In this document: positions 28,189 through 37,855 of the stretch, piece after piece
Layout: each line of letters starts with the position of its first letter
How positions within the stretch are numbered: the stretch's first letter is position 1
Assembly (NCBI RefSeq): GCF_024626475.1
Contig: NZ_JANKHH010000004.1
Coordinates: forward strand, 372,001-436,000
From: Parerythrobacter lacustris
Lineage (GTDB): Bacteria; Pseudomonadota; Alphaproteobacteria; Sphingomonadales; Sphingomonadaceae
Direction: 5' to 3'
DNA length: 64,000 nucleotides
The notes under the pieces: model-generated
Database searches by the model: none
Seen by the model: the letters and a program-made list of their open reading frames with translations, nothing else
What the model was told of the DNA's origin: nothing
Program-made: the position numbers and the translations under genes

Positions 28189-29238
28189 ATGACCACAACG
28201 CCTGAACCGATTCTCGAACCCGATCTGCCGATCATCGACCCGCACCATCATTTGTGGGACCTGCGGGCGATGCTGCCGATGCTGCAGGAACCGCATCATG
28301 ACTTCATCGCGGCGCTGGTCGATGCGGCATATTACACCTTCGATGCGCTGCACGCCGATACCCAGTCGGGCCACAATGTCATCGGCACCTGCTTCATGGA
28401 GTGCGGCGCGTTCTACAACCCGGCCTATGGCGAGGCGAAGAAGGTGGTCGGCGAGGTCGAATTCGTCGACGGGGTCGCGGCGCAGGGGGCGAGCGGGCTC
28501 TATGGCAACTACCGGCCGTGTCATGCGATCATCGGCCATGCCGACCTGACCCTGGGCGGCGGCGCGCGGCCGGTGCTCGAAGCGCTGATGGCGGCGAGCG
28601 GGCGGTTCAGGGGGATCCGGCACCAGGGTGCGTGGGACGCCGACCCGGCGGTGCTCGGCGCGCCGTTCCATGCCCCTGCGGAGCTTTATCGCGATGCGAC
28701 CTTCCGCGAAGGCTTCCGGCATGTCGGAGAGCTGGGGCTGACTTTCGACGCGTGGATTCTCGAACCGCAGATCGGCGATGTGACCGATCTCGCCCGTGCC
28801 TTCCCCGACCAGCCCATCGTGCTCGACCATTGCGGCACCCCGCTCAACATCGCGAGCTATCGCGGGACGCTCCATGCGAACTTCGATCGCTGGCGGCGCA
28901 GCATTCACGACCTCGCGGAATGCGAAAACGTCTCGGTCAAGCTCGGCGGGCTGGCGATGGCGTTCTGTGGCCTGCCCGAGGACGGACCTGCCAAGGGCCA
29001 TGGATCGGAGCATCTCGCCGCGCTGTGGCGGCCCTATATCGAGACCTGCATCGAGGCCTTCGGGCCAAGCCGTGCGATGTTCGAAAGCAACTATCCGGTC
29101 GACCGCTGGGGTGCGAGCTATCCGGTGCTGTGGAACGCTTTCAAGCGGATCACGCAGCATCACTCGGCAGACGAAAAGGCGGCGCTCTATTCCGGAAATG
29201 CCGCACGGTTCTACGGTATCGAGGATCTCCTTCCGTAA
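28189..29238 (+). CDS. Amidohydrolase 2 family protein
   Basis: The 349-residue TIM-barrel protein starts with DPHHHLWDL, the metal-binding HxH of amidohydrolase-related lactonases and decarboxylases. It continues with the conserved PIVLDHCGTPLN and the late FESNYPVDRWG containing the catalytic Asp-like residue. Similar proteins hydrolyse lactones such as fuconolactone. The substrate is unknown. ATG 28189 follows GGGAGAG; the longer frame from 28132 lacks a good site. The preceding 219 bp hold nothing I recognise. Confidence 0.82.
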   Translation: MTTTPEPILEPDLPIIDPHHHLWDLRAMLPMLQEPHHDFIAALVDAAYYTFDALHADTQSGHNVIGTCFMECGAFYNPAYGEAKKVVGEVEFVDGVAAQGASGLYGNYRPCHAIIGHADLTLGGGARPVLEALMAASGRFRGIRHQGAWDADPAVLGAPFHAPAELYRDATFREGFRHVGELGLTFDAWILEPQIGDVTDLARAFPDQPIVLDHCGTPLNIASYRGTLHANFDRWRRSIHDLAECENVSVKLGGLAMAFCGLPEDGPAKGHGSEHLAALWRPYIETCIEAFGPSRAMFESNYPVDRWGASYPVLWNAFKRITQHHSADEKAALYSGNAARFYGIEDLLP

Positions 29239-29314
29239 CGTCAGTCTCGACAGCGCCCGCAACGCTGCATAGGCACTGATCGAGTTTCGGATTGCCACGG
29301 AGTTTGCCCGCCTT

Positions 29315-30286
29315 ATGCCGACCACCCTGCCCGCTCCGTTCGACCGCCTGCGCCTGCCGATCATCGGCTCGCCGCTGTTCATCATCTCGGGGCCGGACCT
29401 CGTCATCGCGCAGTGCAAGGCAGGGATCATCGGATCGTTTCCGGCATTGAACGCGCGGCCCTCGGGCGTCCTCGACGAATGGCTCCACCGGATCACCGAG
29501 GAACTGGCGGCGCACAACCGCGACAATCCCGACCGCCCTGCGGCACCCTATGCGGTCAACCAGATCGTCCACAAGTCGAACGACCGGCTGGAGGAAGACA
29601 TGGAGGTCTGCGCCAAGTGGCAGGTGCCAATGGTCATCACCTCGCTCGGCGCGCGCGAGGACATTTTCAGCGCCGTCAGCGGATGGGGCGGGATCACGCT
29701 GCACGATGTGATCAACGACCGGTTTGCGCGCAAGGCGATCGAAAAGGGCGCGACCGGGCTAATCCCCGTGGCCGCCGGCGCCGGCGGCCATGCCGGCGTG
29801 CAGTCACCCTTCGCGCTGATGCAGGAAATCCGCAGCTGGTTCGACGGGCTGGTCGCGCTGTCAGGTTCGATCGCGCATGGCCGATCGGTACTGGCAGCGC
29901 AGGCAATGGGAGCGGACTTCGCCTATATCGGATCGCCCTGGATCGCGACGGTCGAGGCCAATGCCGACCAGGCCTACAAGGACGAGATCGTCGCCAGCAA
30001 CGCGGCGGATATCGTCTATTCCAACCTCTTCACCGGGGTGCACGGGAACTACCTGCGCGGATCGATCGTCAAGGCCGGGCTTGACCCCGAGAACCTGCCG
30101 GTGAGCGACCCGAGCAAGATGAACTTCGGCAGCGGCGGCAACACCAAGGCCAAAGCGTGGAAGGATATCTGGGGCTCTGGCCAGGGCGTGGGCATGGTCA
30201 AGGCGGTAGATACCGTGGCCGACCGGGTCGCGCGGCTGGAGGAGGAATACCGCGCTGCAAAGGAGGAGCTTGCCGCCAAGTCGTAG
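29315..30286 (+). CDS. Nitronate monooxygenase family protein
   Basis: The 323-residue FMN-dependent TIM-barrel protein matches the 2-nitropropane dioxygenase/NMO family. The N-terminal LPIIGSPLFIISGPDLVI, the PYAVNQIVHKSN segment, and the phosphate/FMN loop AAGAGGHAGVQSPFALM with its catalytic-region His are visible. The family oxidises nitronates such as propionate-3-nitronate, protecting metabolism; some members are enoyl reductases instead. It lies 76 bp after the amidohydrolase and converges with the next gene (stops 4 bp apart). Confidence 0.88.
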   Translation: MPTTLPAPFDRLRLPIIGSPLFIISGPDLVIAQCKAGIIGSFPALNARPSGVLDEWLHRITEELAAHNRDNPDRPAAPYAVNQIVHKSNDRLEEDMEVCAKWQVPMVITSLGAREDIFSAVSGWGGITLHDVINDRFARKAIEKGATGLIPVAAGAGGHAGVQSPFALMQEIRSWFDGLVALSGSIAHGRSVLAAQAMGADFAYIGSPWIATVEANADQAYKDEIVASNAADIVYSNLFTGVHGNYLRGSIVKAGLDPENLPVSDPSKMNFGSGGNTKAKAWKDIWGSGQGVGMVKAVDTVADRVARLEEEYRAAKEELAAKS

Positions 30287-30290
30287 CAGG

Positions 30291-31154
30291 TCACCCTCGC
30301 CGGGCGCGGACGAAGCGGCCATTCGCGGACGGCTCGAGCCGGATCTGGCCGCCATCGGGCGCGGTCACGGCCTCGACTTTCTCCAGCCGCCCTGCAAGTG
30401 CGAGGTGGCCGGCAAGGATCGCTGCGACCGGTACCGCCTCCTCGGCATTCCACGGCAGCGGCGGTTCGAGACGCAACTCCTGACCGGTAAAATGCGCGAG
30501 GCCGGTGCTCTGGATCGCGCCGTCGAGCGATCGGTTGAATGCAATCAGGCTCAGCGTCGGAAAGGCGCTGCGGTCGACCCATTGGCGAATGCTTGCGCGA
30601 AAGACTTCGGCCCCGACGGCCAGCATCGCCGGGGGCCAGACGAAGGCGCGGCACTGAGGCAGCGCCGCCCCAAGAATCTGCCCGCATTCCATCCAGCCGC
30701 GCACGATCGGCAGCACCGAGTGCCCCGCCGCGACATGCGGCCCGAGCCTGAGCACGACCGATTCGTGATCCGCCAGCCCATCCTCATGACCGCAACCGAG
30801 CATGGATCGCCAGATCGGCGGCTTCGCCGCTGGCCCGTCCGCCAACCCCATCAGGTCAAAGGTCAAAGAACCCGACTGCAATTCGACACCGGCCATCCCG
30901 CTCGCATCCAGAGCCGGAAGCGGAAAGCAGACCCGGGGCGTGGCATGCTCGCACAAGGCTGCCTCCAACGCCGCATGCGTCGGCCTTTCCCCGGGCGCGT
31001 ACAGCAGATGGAGGCCGACCGGCTCCTGCGATGTCAGATCATCTGCACGGTTGGCGATGGCCGCGCACTCCTTCCCTCGTCCTCGTGGTACACTTGGCGC
31101 GAATCGCTGCGCAGGTCGAGTCCCGGAAAAAGCAATGATCCGAACCGGATGCAC
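30291..31154 (-). CDS. Conserved-looking protein of unknown function
   Basis: I do not recognise a family. The ORF of 287 codons from GTG 31154 has a basic N-terminal stretch, then balanced, non-repetitive sequence with FTGQELRLEPPLPWNAEEA and several Trp- and Gly-rich turns (IVRGWMECGQ). No signal peptide or clear membrane helix is seen. AGGG stands before the GTG. The start follows the flavodoxin-like gene's stop by 5 bp, so both are probably one unit. The first 30 residues could be untranslated if a downstream start is used. Confidence 0.6.
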   Translation of the reverse strand: MHPVRIIAFSGTRPAQRFAPSVPRGRGKECAAIANRADDLTSQEPVGLHLLYAPGERPTHAALEAALCEHATPRVCFPLPALDASGMAGVELQSGSLTFDLMGLADGPAAKPPIWRSMLGCGHEDGLADHESVVLRLGPHVAAGHSVLPIVRGWMECGQILGAALPQCRAFVWPPAMLAVGAEVFRASIRQWVDRSAFPTLSLIAFNRSLDGAIQSTGLAHFTGQELRLEPPLPWNAEEAVPVAAILAGHLALAGRLEKVEAVTAPDGGQIRLEPSANGRFVRARRG

Positions 31155-31159
31155 TTGCC

Positions 31160-31651
31160 CTAAAAGATACCCATCCGGATGCCTTCAGCAAGGCCGGCAC
31201 CGAGTTCCCGTGCAGCGTGCAGCTGCTCGCGGTTCAAGATCTTGGGCGCGAGGATGGCCTCCGGTGTCTGCGCCTCGGTATTGACGATCAGCGGGTCGGC
31301 CACCCGCCGCAATCGCCAGCCTTTCGCGATCCGATCGATCTGCCTCTGCGCACCCTCACCGTCCGAACCGGCCGCGATCGCGGTGGCATAGGGCCGTCCT
31401 ACGATCCGGCCCAGCACCGGATAGTAGCAGCGGTCGAACATCTCCTTCATCTCGCCGGAGATGCTGGCGAGGTTTTCGGGGCAGACGAACAGATAGCCTG
31501 GCGCGCTTAGCATGTCGCCGGGCTCGACATCGGCCGCACGTGCGAGGCGGGCCGTCTCCCCTGCCCCTTCAACCGCTGCGGTAGCAAGCGCTTCACTGGC
31601 CCCTGTCCGGCTATGCCAAACGATCAAAAGTCTGCCTTGTGCAGTGCTCAT
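31160..31651 (-). CDS. Flavodoxin-like / NAD(P)H-dependent FMN reductase-like protein
   Basis: The 163-residue protein begins with a strand and phosphate loop LLIVWHSRTGASEALA, typical of flavodoxin-fold proteins binding FMN. It continues with the GYLFVCPENLASISGEMKEM segment seen in WrbA- and reductase-like members. It probably transfers electrons in the cytosol; partner and substrate are unknown. It is upstream of, and likely co-transcribed with, the unknown protein, and is divergent from recJ (81 bp gap). Confidence 0.8.
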   Translation of the reverse strand: MSTAQGRLLIVWHSRTGASEALATAAVEGAGETARLARAADVEPGDMLSAPGYLFVCPENLASISGEMKEMFDRCYYPVLGRIVGRPYATAIAAGSDGEGAQRQIDRIAKGWRLRRVADPLIVNTEAQTPEAILAPKILNREQLHAARELGAGLAEGIRMGIF

Positions 31652-31732
31652 AGCTCACAGGTCCGCTGCCAGATGTCGATTGTCAATCGCTGCGGCCTTT
31701 CAGTGGACCATCCGGCGGTGTACTAACCTGCG

Positions 31733-33520
31733 ATGGCATCGCGCACCCAATCCCCGGTCTTTGGAATCACCCACTCGCTTTCCGGCAAGGCATGGCACTG
31801 GCGCGGCGGCAACATGGACCTTGGCGATGGACCGGCGGACGGCCTCGACGACATCGTCACCCAGCTGCTGCTGGCGCGCGGGGTTGCGCGGGACGATCTC
31901 GATCGCCAGCGAAACCCGACCTTGCGTGGCTTCCTGCCCGACCCTTCGCTGTTCCGCGATATGGACCATGCAGCCGAGCGGATTGCACAGGCTGTCCTCT
32001 CCGGCGAGAAGATGACGATCTACGGCGACTACGACGTGGACGGCGCGACCAGCGCAGCACTGCTTGTTCGACTGCTGCGCATGCTCGGAACGCAAGCCCA
32101 CTATTACATCCCCGACCGCCTGCTCGAAGGCTACGGGCCGAGCGGGGAAGCCCTAGTCCGTCTGGCCGATCAGGGATCGACGCTGATCGTGACCGTCGAT
32201 TGCGGCGCGATGGCGTTCGAGGCGCTCCAGATGGCGCATGACGCGGGCGTGGACGTGATCGTAGTCGATCACCACAAGTGCGCCGCCGAGCTTCCCAGGG
32301 CGGCCGCGCTGGTCAATCCGAACCGGCTCGACGAGGCGGACGAAGCTGCGGCGCACGGCCATCTGGCTGCGGTCGGGGTTGCGTTCCTGCTCGGCGTGGC
32401 ACTGATCCGGACCCTGCGCGAGCGGAAATATTTCGACACCCGGCAGGAACCGGAGTTGCGTTCGCTGCTCGACCTCGTCGCGCTTGGCACCGTAGCGGAT
32501 GTCGCGCAATTGCACGGGCTGAACCGGGCTTTCGTGGCACAGGGCCTGAAGGTGATGGCGAAGCGCGACAACATCGGCATGGCGGCACTCATCGATGCAA
32601 GCCGGTTGAAGCGCGCCCCGGTCTGCAGCGACCTCGGCTTCGCGCTCGGTCCGCGCATCAATGCAGGCGGGCGCGTGGGCGAATCGACGCTGGGCGTGCG
32701 ATTGCTGACCACCGAGGACCCCGAAGAAGCGCGGCAGATCGCCGCTCAACTCTCTACGCTCAATGAAGAACGTCGCGCGATCGAGGCAGCGGTGCAGGAG
32801 GCCGCCGAAGAGCAGATCACCCAGCAGCACAACCGCTCTGTCGCAGTGCTCTCGGGTACGGGTTGGCACCCCGGCGTGATCGGGATCGTCGCCGGGCGCA
32901 TCAAGGAGAAAACTGGAAAGCCTTCGCTGGTGATCGCGCTCGACGCGGAAACGGGTCAAGGCAAGGGTTCGGGCCGCTCTATCGCTGGGGTCGACCTCGG
33001 CGCTGCAATCATCGCCGCGCGCGAGGCTGGCATGTTGGTCGCGGGCGGAGGGCACGCGATGGCGGCAGGCCTCACGATCGATGTTGATCGCCTCGATGAA
33101 TTTTCCGATTGGCTCGAAGACAGATTGGCGAAGGCGGTATCGAGCGCTCGCGGCCTGCAGGCGCTCAAACTCGACCTTGCGGTGGCGCCGCGCGGCCTTT
33201 CGCCGCAACTGGTCGAGACGCTTGAGCTGGCGGGTCCCTACGGGGTTGGCTGGCCGGGCCCGAAAATTGCCGTGGGGCCGGTCCGTCTGATCAAGTGCGA
33301 TATCGTCGGGACCGATCATCTGCGCCTGGTCGTCAGCGGAGATGACGGCGGTTCGCTGAAGGCGATCGCTTTCAGGTCCGCCGAGACCGATTGGGGGCAG
33401 GCATTGCTGCACGGCGCGCGGGGCCGGAAGCTATGGCTCGCAGGCCGGGCAAAGATCGACGACTGGGGCGCAAGACCGGCCGCCGAATTGCATCTCGAGG
33501 ATGCGGCCTGGGCGGACTGA
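31733..33520 (+). CDS. recJ: Single-stranded-DNA-specific exonuclease RecJ
   Basis: RecJ is the 5'-3' single-strand exonuclease of RecF-pathway recombination and mismatch repair. The 595-residue protein has DHH-family motifs: YGDYDVDGATSAALL, TVDCGAMA, and VVDHHKCAAELP with the DHH triad. The later DHHA1 region holds GSGRSIAGVDLGAAI and AGGGHAMAAGLTI. The ATG at 31733 gives the full N-terminus. It is monocistronic and is followed by the tRNA-Glu promoter. Confidence 0.96.
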   Translation: MASRTQSPVFGITHSLSGKAWHWRGGNMDLGDGPADGLDDIVTQLLLARGVARDDLDRQRNPTLRGFLPDPSLFRDMDHAAERIAQAVLSGEKMTIYGDYDVDGATSAALLVRLLRMLGTQAHYYIPDRLLEGYGPSGEALVRLADQGSTLIVTVDCGAMAFEALQMAHDAGVDVIVVDHHKCAAELPRAAALVNPNRLDEADEAAAHGHLAAVGVAFLLGVALIRTLRERKYFDTRQEPELRSLLDLVALGTVADVAQLHGLNRAFVAQGLKVMAKRDNIGMAALIDASRLKRAPVCSDLGFALGPRINAGGRVGESTLGVRLLTTEDPEEARQIAAQLSTLNEERRAIEAAVQEAAEEQITQQHNRSVAVLSGTGWHPGVIGIVAGRIKEKTGKPSLVIALDAETGQGKGSGRSIAGVDLGAAIIAAREAGMLVAGGGHAMAAGLTIDVDRLDEFSDWLEDRLAKAVSSARGLQALKLDLAVAPRGLSPQLVETLELAGPYGVGWPGPKIAVGPVRLIKCDIVGTDHLRLVVSGDDGGSLKAIAFRSAETDWGQALLHGARGRKLWLAGRAKIDDWGARPAAELHLEDAAWAD

Positions 33521-33541
33521 TCCGAAAAGCCGCGACGAGGC

Positions 33542-33570
33542 TTGACGCGGGCAGCCTGCGCCCCTAATTG
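33542..33570 (+). promoter_or_regulatory. Candidate promoter of the tRNA-Glu pair
   Basis: TTGACG (33542-33547), 17-bp spacer, TAATTG (33565-33570), 31 bp before the first tRNA. No second promoter is seen in the 44 bp between the two tRNA genes, so they are probably one transcript. Confidence 0.6.
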
Positions 33571-33601
33571 CGCCGCCACGCCACCGACCCGGCAACGGGA
33601 T

Positions 33602-33676
33602 GGCCCCTTCGTCTAGCGGTTAGGACGCGGCCCTTTCACGGCTGAAACACGGGTTCGATTCCCGTAGGGGTCACCA
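33602..33676 (+). tRNA. tRNA-Glu (anticodon TTC)
   Basis: The 75-nt cloverleaf has acceptor arms GGCCCCT/AGGGGTC, anticodon loop CTTTCAC with TTC, T-arm ACGGGTTCGATTCCCGT and an encoded 3' CCA. It is identical to the second copy 44 bp downstream. Confidence 0.97.
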
Positions 33677-33720
33677 TCGGTGGCGTTGCCGTTTCCGCTG
33701 CCCACGCGCGCGCGACAGAT

Positions 33721-33795
33721 GGCCCCTTCGTCTAGCGGTTAGGACGCGGCCCTTTCACGGCTGAAACACGGGTTCGATTCCCGTAGGGGTCACCA
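33721..33795 (+). tRNA. tRNA-Glu (anticodon TTC), second copy
   Basis: This is an exact 75-nt duplicate of the tRNA at 33602, including the encoded CCA. The spacer between the copies is unrelated sequence. No terminator hairpin is obvious before phoR, which begins 70 bp later. Confidence 0.97.
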
Positions 33796-33865
33796 CTTCC
33801 ACCTGTCGAAAAAGTTTGGCCGCAGCGGTAGAACGCTGCCCAATCGGTGGCTAAGGACATGCCCG

Positions 33866-35059
33866 ATGCAAAAGCGCGGTGCCTTCCCCTGGGCCGGGTC
33901 GATCCTGGCAGTCGCTACCTGCGTGACCATTTACTGGACGACCGGTCAGTTCATGCTCTCCGCTGCGGCGTTGATCGTCTGGCTCTGCACCCTGTGGCTG
34001 GCATATTGGACTCCGCCCGAAATCCAGCGGGTGACCGAAGTGGAAGCTTATGATGTCCAGCGGGTCTCGCGGCTGATCGAAAATTCCGGCGCGCCCATCT
34101 TGGTCACCAGCCGTAACCGGATCATCGTCGCCAACCAGATGGCCCGCAAGGTGCTCGGTGCCCATGTTATCGAGCAGGATGCCCGCGTCGCCTTTCGCCA
34201 GCCCGAAGCGATCGCCCTGATCGATCAGCGCGCGACCGGGCGGGCGCGGATCCGCGGGGTCGCCCGGCGGCGCGATGTATGGCTGTTCAATCGCCAGCAG
34301 CTGGACGACGATCTCGCGGTAATCGAACTGATCAACCAGACCGCAGAGGAAGACATCAGCCGCGCGCATACGGATTTCGTCGCGAATGCCAGTCACGAAC
34401 TGCGCACCCCGCTCGCTTCGATCATCGGGTATGTCGAGACCCTGCTTGAAGGTGAGCCTCCTGCAACGCCGGAGATCCGGCAGAAATTCCTCGGCACCAT
34501 CCTGAATGAGGCGAACAGGCTGCAGGGCCTGGTCAGCGACCTGATGTCGCTCTCGCGTATCGAGGCCGAAAAGCATGACCGGCCTCAGGAAATCGTTCTC
34601 CTCAAACCGTTGATCGAAAAGGCGTCGATGGATGCCGCGGGGCTGGAGCGGCAGCCCCGGCTCGACTTTCAACTGGATGCCGATCCCACGGTATCGGGCG
34701 ATCCGCGGCAGCTGGAACAACTGGTCCGCAATCTGGTCGACAACGCATTGAAATACGGCGATCCCGCCAAGCCTGTCACGATCGCGCTGAGCACGACCGA
34801 CAATCAGGAAGCCAAGCTGGCGGTAATCGATCGAGGCGATGGGATCGCGAAGGAACACCTGCCGCATCTCACCCGCCGCTTTTACCGGACCGATCCAGGG
34901 AGGAGCCGGGCGTCGGGCGGCACAGGCCTCGGGCTAGCCATCGTCAAGCACATCGTGGAGCGCCACGCAGGGCGGCTCGACATCACCAGCCAGCAGGGTC
35001 AGGGAAGCACCTTCACCGTTCGCATCCCGCTCAACGAGGTTTCGCCCGAGAACGTGTAA
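33866..35059 (+). CDS. phoR: Phosphate regulon sensor histidine kinase PhoR
   Basis: The 397-residue inner-membrane kinase has two N-terminal hydrophobic segments (residues about 9-50). A PAS-like region (APILVTSRNRIIVANQMA) and the HisKA motif NASHELRTPLASI (phospho-His177) follow. The ATPase domain shows LVDNALKYGD, DRGDGIAKEHLPHL and SGGTGLGLAIVKH. It is the first gene of a phoR-pstCAB-phoU-phoB cluster and would phosphorylate the PhoB encoded at the other end when phosphate is scarce. Confidence 0.94.
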   Translation: MQKRGAFPWAGSILAVATCVTIYWTTGQFMLSAAALIVWLCTLWLAYWTPPEIQRVTEVEAYDVQRVSRLIENSGAPILVTSRNRIIVANQMARKVLGAHVIEQDARVAFRQPEAIALIDQRATGRARIRGVARRRDVWLFNRQQLDDDLAVIELINQTAEEDISRAHTDFVANASHELRTPLASIIGYVETLLEGEPPATPEIRQKFLGTILNEANRLQGLVSDLMSLSRIEAEKHDRPQEIVLLKPLIEKASMDAAGLERQPRLDFQLDADPTVSGDPRQLEQLVRNLVDNALKYGDPAKPVTIALSTTDNQEAKLAVIDRGDGIAKEHLPHLTRRFYRTDPGRSRASGGTGLGLAIVKHIVERHAGRLDITSQQGQGSTFTVRIPLNEVSPENV

Positions 35060-35064
35060 TATTT

Positions 35065-35082
35065 GCGTCACAAAACTTCCAC
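35065..35082 (+). promoter_or_regulatory. Candidate Pho box before pstC
   Basis: GCGTCAC-AAAA-CTTCCAC resembles two CTGTCAT/C half-sites spaced by 4 bases (5 of 7 matches each) in the 167-bp gap between phoR and pstC. The match is partial. Confidence 0.35.
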
Positions 35083-35226
35083 AGGGGACTTCTAGGTGGC
35101 TATGGCCCTTCCCAAGATTCGCCTGCAACAGCGATCCAACCCAATTCGGACAGACCGACCTTGCAACAGACGGCAATCATGACTGCACCAGCGCCCGGCG
35201 CTTGCGGCTACGGCGCGGAGGCCTGA

Positions 35227-36612
35227 TTGTCGGGTCCGATCCTGTTCCTTCTTGCACTGGGGCTGGGGCTGGCGGGCTGGATCGCCGGTCGCGCGCGCGC
35301 ATGGGCGTTTCGCAAATCGGTCCCGGATGGGCGGCTCGCATCGTTGCCGAACTATCATGCGTGGTACGTCGCCTTGTGGATTGCCGTTCCGGTTGCGCTG
35401 TTCGCCGTAGTATGGTCCGCCACTGCACCTTCGCTCATCCTGCAGTCGGTACTTTCGACGCCCGAAGCTTCGCAGCTGCCGGCATTCGGGTTCCAGCGCG
35501 ACAATATCCTACGCGAGGCGCAAGCCGTGGCCTCCGGGGCAGCCCCTGCCGTATTCAATGAAGCCGCAAAACCGCTGATCGAGCCGTTCCGTGAGGCAAT
35601 GGCACGGTACAATCTGATGGGTTTTGCCGCTGCGCTGGTGATCGCATTCCTTGCCGGTGCTTTTGCCTATCTCCGGCTCAAGCCCGATTTCGCTGCCCGC
35701 ACGCGCGTCGAACGGGCGGTGATGTTCGCCCTGCTTCTGGCCTCGCTCGTCGCCATTCTAACCACGCTGGGCATCGTCGCCAGCCTGGTGTTCGAGACCG
35801 TGCGGTTCTTCGGAATGGTCAACCCGATCGACTTCCTGTTCGGGACGCAGTGGAATCCGGACCCGATGAGCGGCGCGGATAATCCCGATGCATCGCGCTA
35901 TGGGGCCATCCCGCTGTTCTGGGGCACCATCTTCATCGGCGCGATCATTGCCATGATCGTCGCGATCCCGCTGGGGTTGATGAGCGCGATCTACCTCACC
36001 CAATATGCCGATCCGCGGCTTCGCAAGTGGCTGAAGCCCGCGCTCGAGATCCTCGCAGGTGTACCGACCGTGGTCTACGGCTATTTCGCCGCGCTGACCG
36101 TCGCCCCGATGATCCGCGATCTCGCGCAATCGGTCGGGATCGAAGGGGCGTCGAGCGAAAGCGCGCTCGCTGCGGGGATCGTCATGGGGGTGATGATCAT
36201 CCCGTTCGTTTCATCGATGGCAGACGATTCGATCGCCGCAGTGCCCTCGGCGATGCGCGACGGAAGCCTGGCGATGGGCGCTACACGGTCGGAAACGATC
36301 AAGCGCGTGCTCATCCCCGCGGCCCTTCCGGGCATCGTGGCCGGCATCATGCTCGCCATCAGCCGCGCGATCGGCGAAACGATGATCGTGGTGATGGCCG
36401 CCTCAACCGCCGCCAATCTCTCGGCCAACCCGTTTGATTCGATGACCACGGTAACCGTGCAGATCGTCGCCATGCTGACCGGCGAGGCAAGCACCGAGCA
36501 CCACACCACACTGAGCGCCTTCGCCCTCGGCTTCGTGCTGTTCCTCGTCACCCTCGCGCTCAACTTCATCGCACTGCGTGTCGTGAGGAGGTTCCGCGAA
36601 GCCTATGAGTGA
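35227..36612 (+). CDS. pstC: Phosphate ABC transporter permease PstC
   Basis: PstC is one of the two membrane subunits of the high-affinity phosphate importer. The 461-residue form has a long N-terminal extension (membrane segments near residues 1-20, 50-75 and 130-150). The binding-protein-dependent permease domain follows from about residue 230, with LEILAGVPTVVYGYFAA and the EAA-loop region AMGATRSETIKRVLIPAALPG. The start is TTG 35227, with GGAGG five bases before it. It overlaps pstA by 8 bp. Confidence 0.93.
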   Translation: MSGPILFLLALGLGLAGWIAGRARAWAFRKSVPDGRLASLPNYHAWYVALWIAVPVALFAVVWSATAPSLILQSVLSTPEASQLPAFGFQRDNILREAQAVASGAAPAVFNEAAKPLIEPFREAMARYNLMGFAAALVIAFLAGAFAYLRLKPDFAARTRVERAVMFALLLASLVAILTTLGIVASLVFETVRFFGMVNPIDFLFGTQWNPDPMSGADNPDASRYGAIPLFWGTIFIGAIIAMIVAIPLGLMSAIYLTQYADPRLRKWLKPALEILAGVPTVVYGYFAALTVAPMIRDLAQSVGIEGASSESALAAGIVMGVMIIPFVSSMADDSIAAVPSAMRDGSLAMGATRSETIKRVLIPAALPGIVAGIMLAISRAIGETMIVVMAASTAANLSANPFDSMTTVTVQIVAMLTGEASTEHHTTLSAFALGFVLFLVTLALNFIALRVVRRFREAYE

Positions 36613-37855
36613 GCGTACGCCCCCTACCCGCACACCGGCTTTCGAGGCGCGTCTGCGCAAGCGCTACGCGTCCGAGCGGCGGTTCAAGCTGCTCGGCCTT
36701 GGCGCTATCCTGTTCTCGGTCGGGGTCTTGGCGATCCTCCTTGTCAACATGGCATCGAACGGCATCGGCGGCTTTCAGCGGACCGAACTCGCGGTGCCGA
36801 TCGACCTCGCCCAGAGCGGAATCGCTGCCGATCCGCTTGCCATGGCGCAGCCGGGGGCGATCCAGAGCCTCGAAGCCCAAGGGCTGCCCGAAGTCGTCGC
36901 CATGAGTGCCGAACAGGCGCTCGGTCCGAAGGGCGCAGAGGAACTCAATGCGAGCGCCTGGCGCGAAGTGGCGGAGGCGCTGGTCGACGATCCGTCGCTC
37001 GCCACCCGGTCAGAAACGTTCTGGCTTCCGGCAACCCGCGGGCTTGCTGCGGCGCACGTGGGCGGAGGCTCACCAGAGTTGCAATCCGTCGCCCAGGAAC
37101 TCGCGGCCTCGGGCAAGATCGAGCGCAATTTCGATGGGGGGTTCCTGACCCGCTCAGATGCAACCGATCCGCAGGCCGTCGGCATTTGGGGCGCGCTCAA
37201 GGGGTCGATGCTGACAATGATCGTCACCCTGCTGCTGGCCTTTCCGATCGGGGTGATGACCGCGCTCTACCTCGAAGAATACGCGCCGCGGAACCGCTGG
37301 ACCGATGCAATCGAACTGTCGATCAACAACCTTGCGGCGGTCCCCTCGATCATCTTCGGTCTGCTGGGCCTTGCCGTTTTCCTGTTCCTGTTCCCCAGCC
37401 TGCGTTCCGCTCCGATCATCGGCGGCATGACGCTCGCCCTGATGACCATGCCGGTGATCGTCATCTCCGGGCGCAATGCAATCAAGGCGGTGCCGCCATC
37501 GATCCGCGATGGCGCGCTGGCGATCGGCGCATCGCCGATTCAGGTCGTGTTCCACCACGTCCTCCCGCTGGCCCTGCCCGGCATCCTGACCGGGACCATC
37601 ATCGGCATGGCGCGCGCTTTGGGTGAAACCGCGCCGCTGCTGATGATCGGCATGCGCGCCTTCGTCGCCACGCCGCCCGATGGATTCACTTCGCCTGCCA
37701 CGGTCCTGCCGATGCAGATTTTCCTGTGGTCGGACGAAATCGATCGCGGCTTCGTCGAACGGACATCTGCCGCTATCATCGTGCTTCTGCTGTTCCTCCT
37801 CGCGATGAACGGCCTCGCCATCTACCTGCGCAACAAGTTCGAGAAAACCTGGTGA
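36605..37855 (+). CDS. pstA: Phosphate ABC transporter permease PstA
   Basis: The 416-residue second permease subunit has an N-terminal transmembrane helix and a periplasmic extension of about 150 residues (DUF3333-like). The transport domain carries [36 protein letters not shown] and the EAA loop [24 protein letters not shown] 36605 overlaps the pstC end by 8 bp and its TGA overlaps the pstB GTG, so translation of the whole set is coupled. No pstS phosphate-binding protein gene is in this window. Confidence 0.94.
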   Translation: MSERTPPTRTPAFEARLRKRYASERRFKLLGLGAILFSVGVLAILLVNMASNGIGGFQRTELAVPIDLAQSGIAADPLAMAQPGAIQSLEAQGLPEVVAMSAEQALGPKGAEELNASAWREVAEALVDDPSLATRSETFWLPATRGLAAAHVGGGSPELQSVAQELAASGKIERNFDGGFLTRSDATDPQAVGIWGALKGSMLTMIVTLLLAFPIGVMTALYLEEYAPRNRWTDAIELSINNLAAVPSIIFGLLGLAVFLFLFPSLRSAPIIGGMTLALMTMPVIVISGRNAIKAVPPSIRDGALAIGASPIQVVFHHVLPLALPGILTGTIIGMARALGETAPLLMIGMRAFVATPPDGFTSPATVLPMQIFLWSDEIDRGFVERTSAAIIVLLLFLLAMNGLAIYLRNKFEKTW

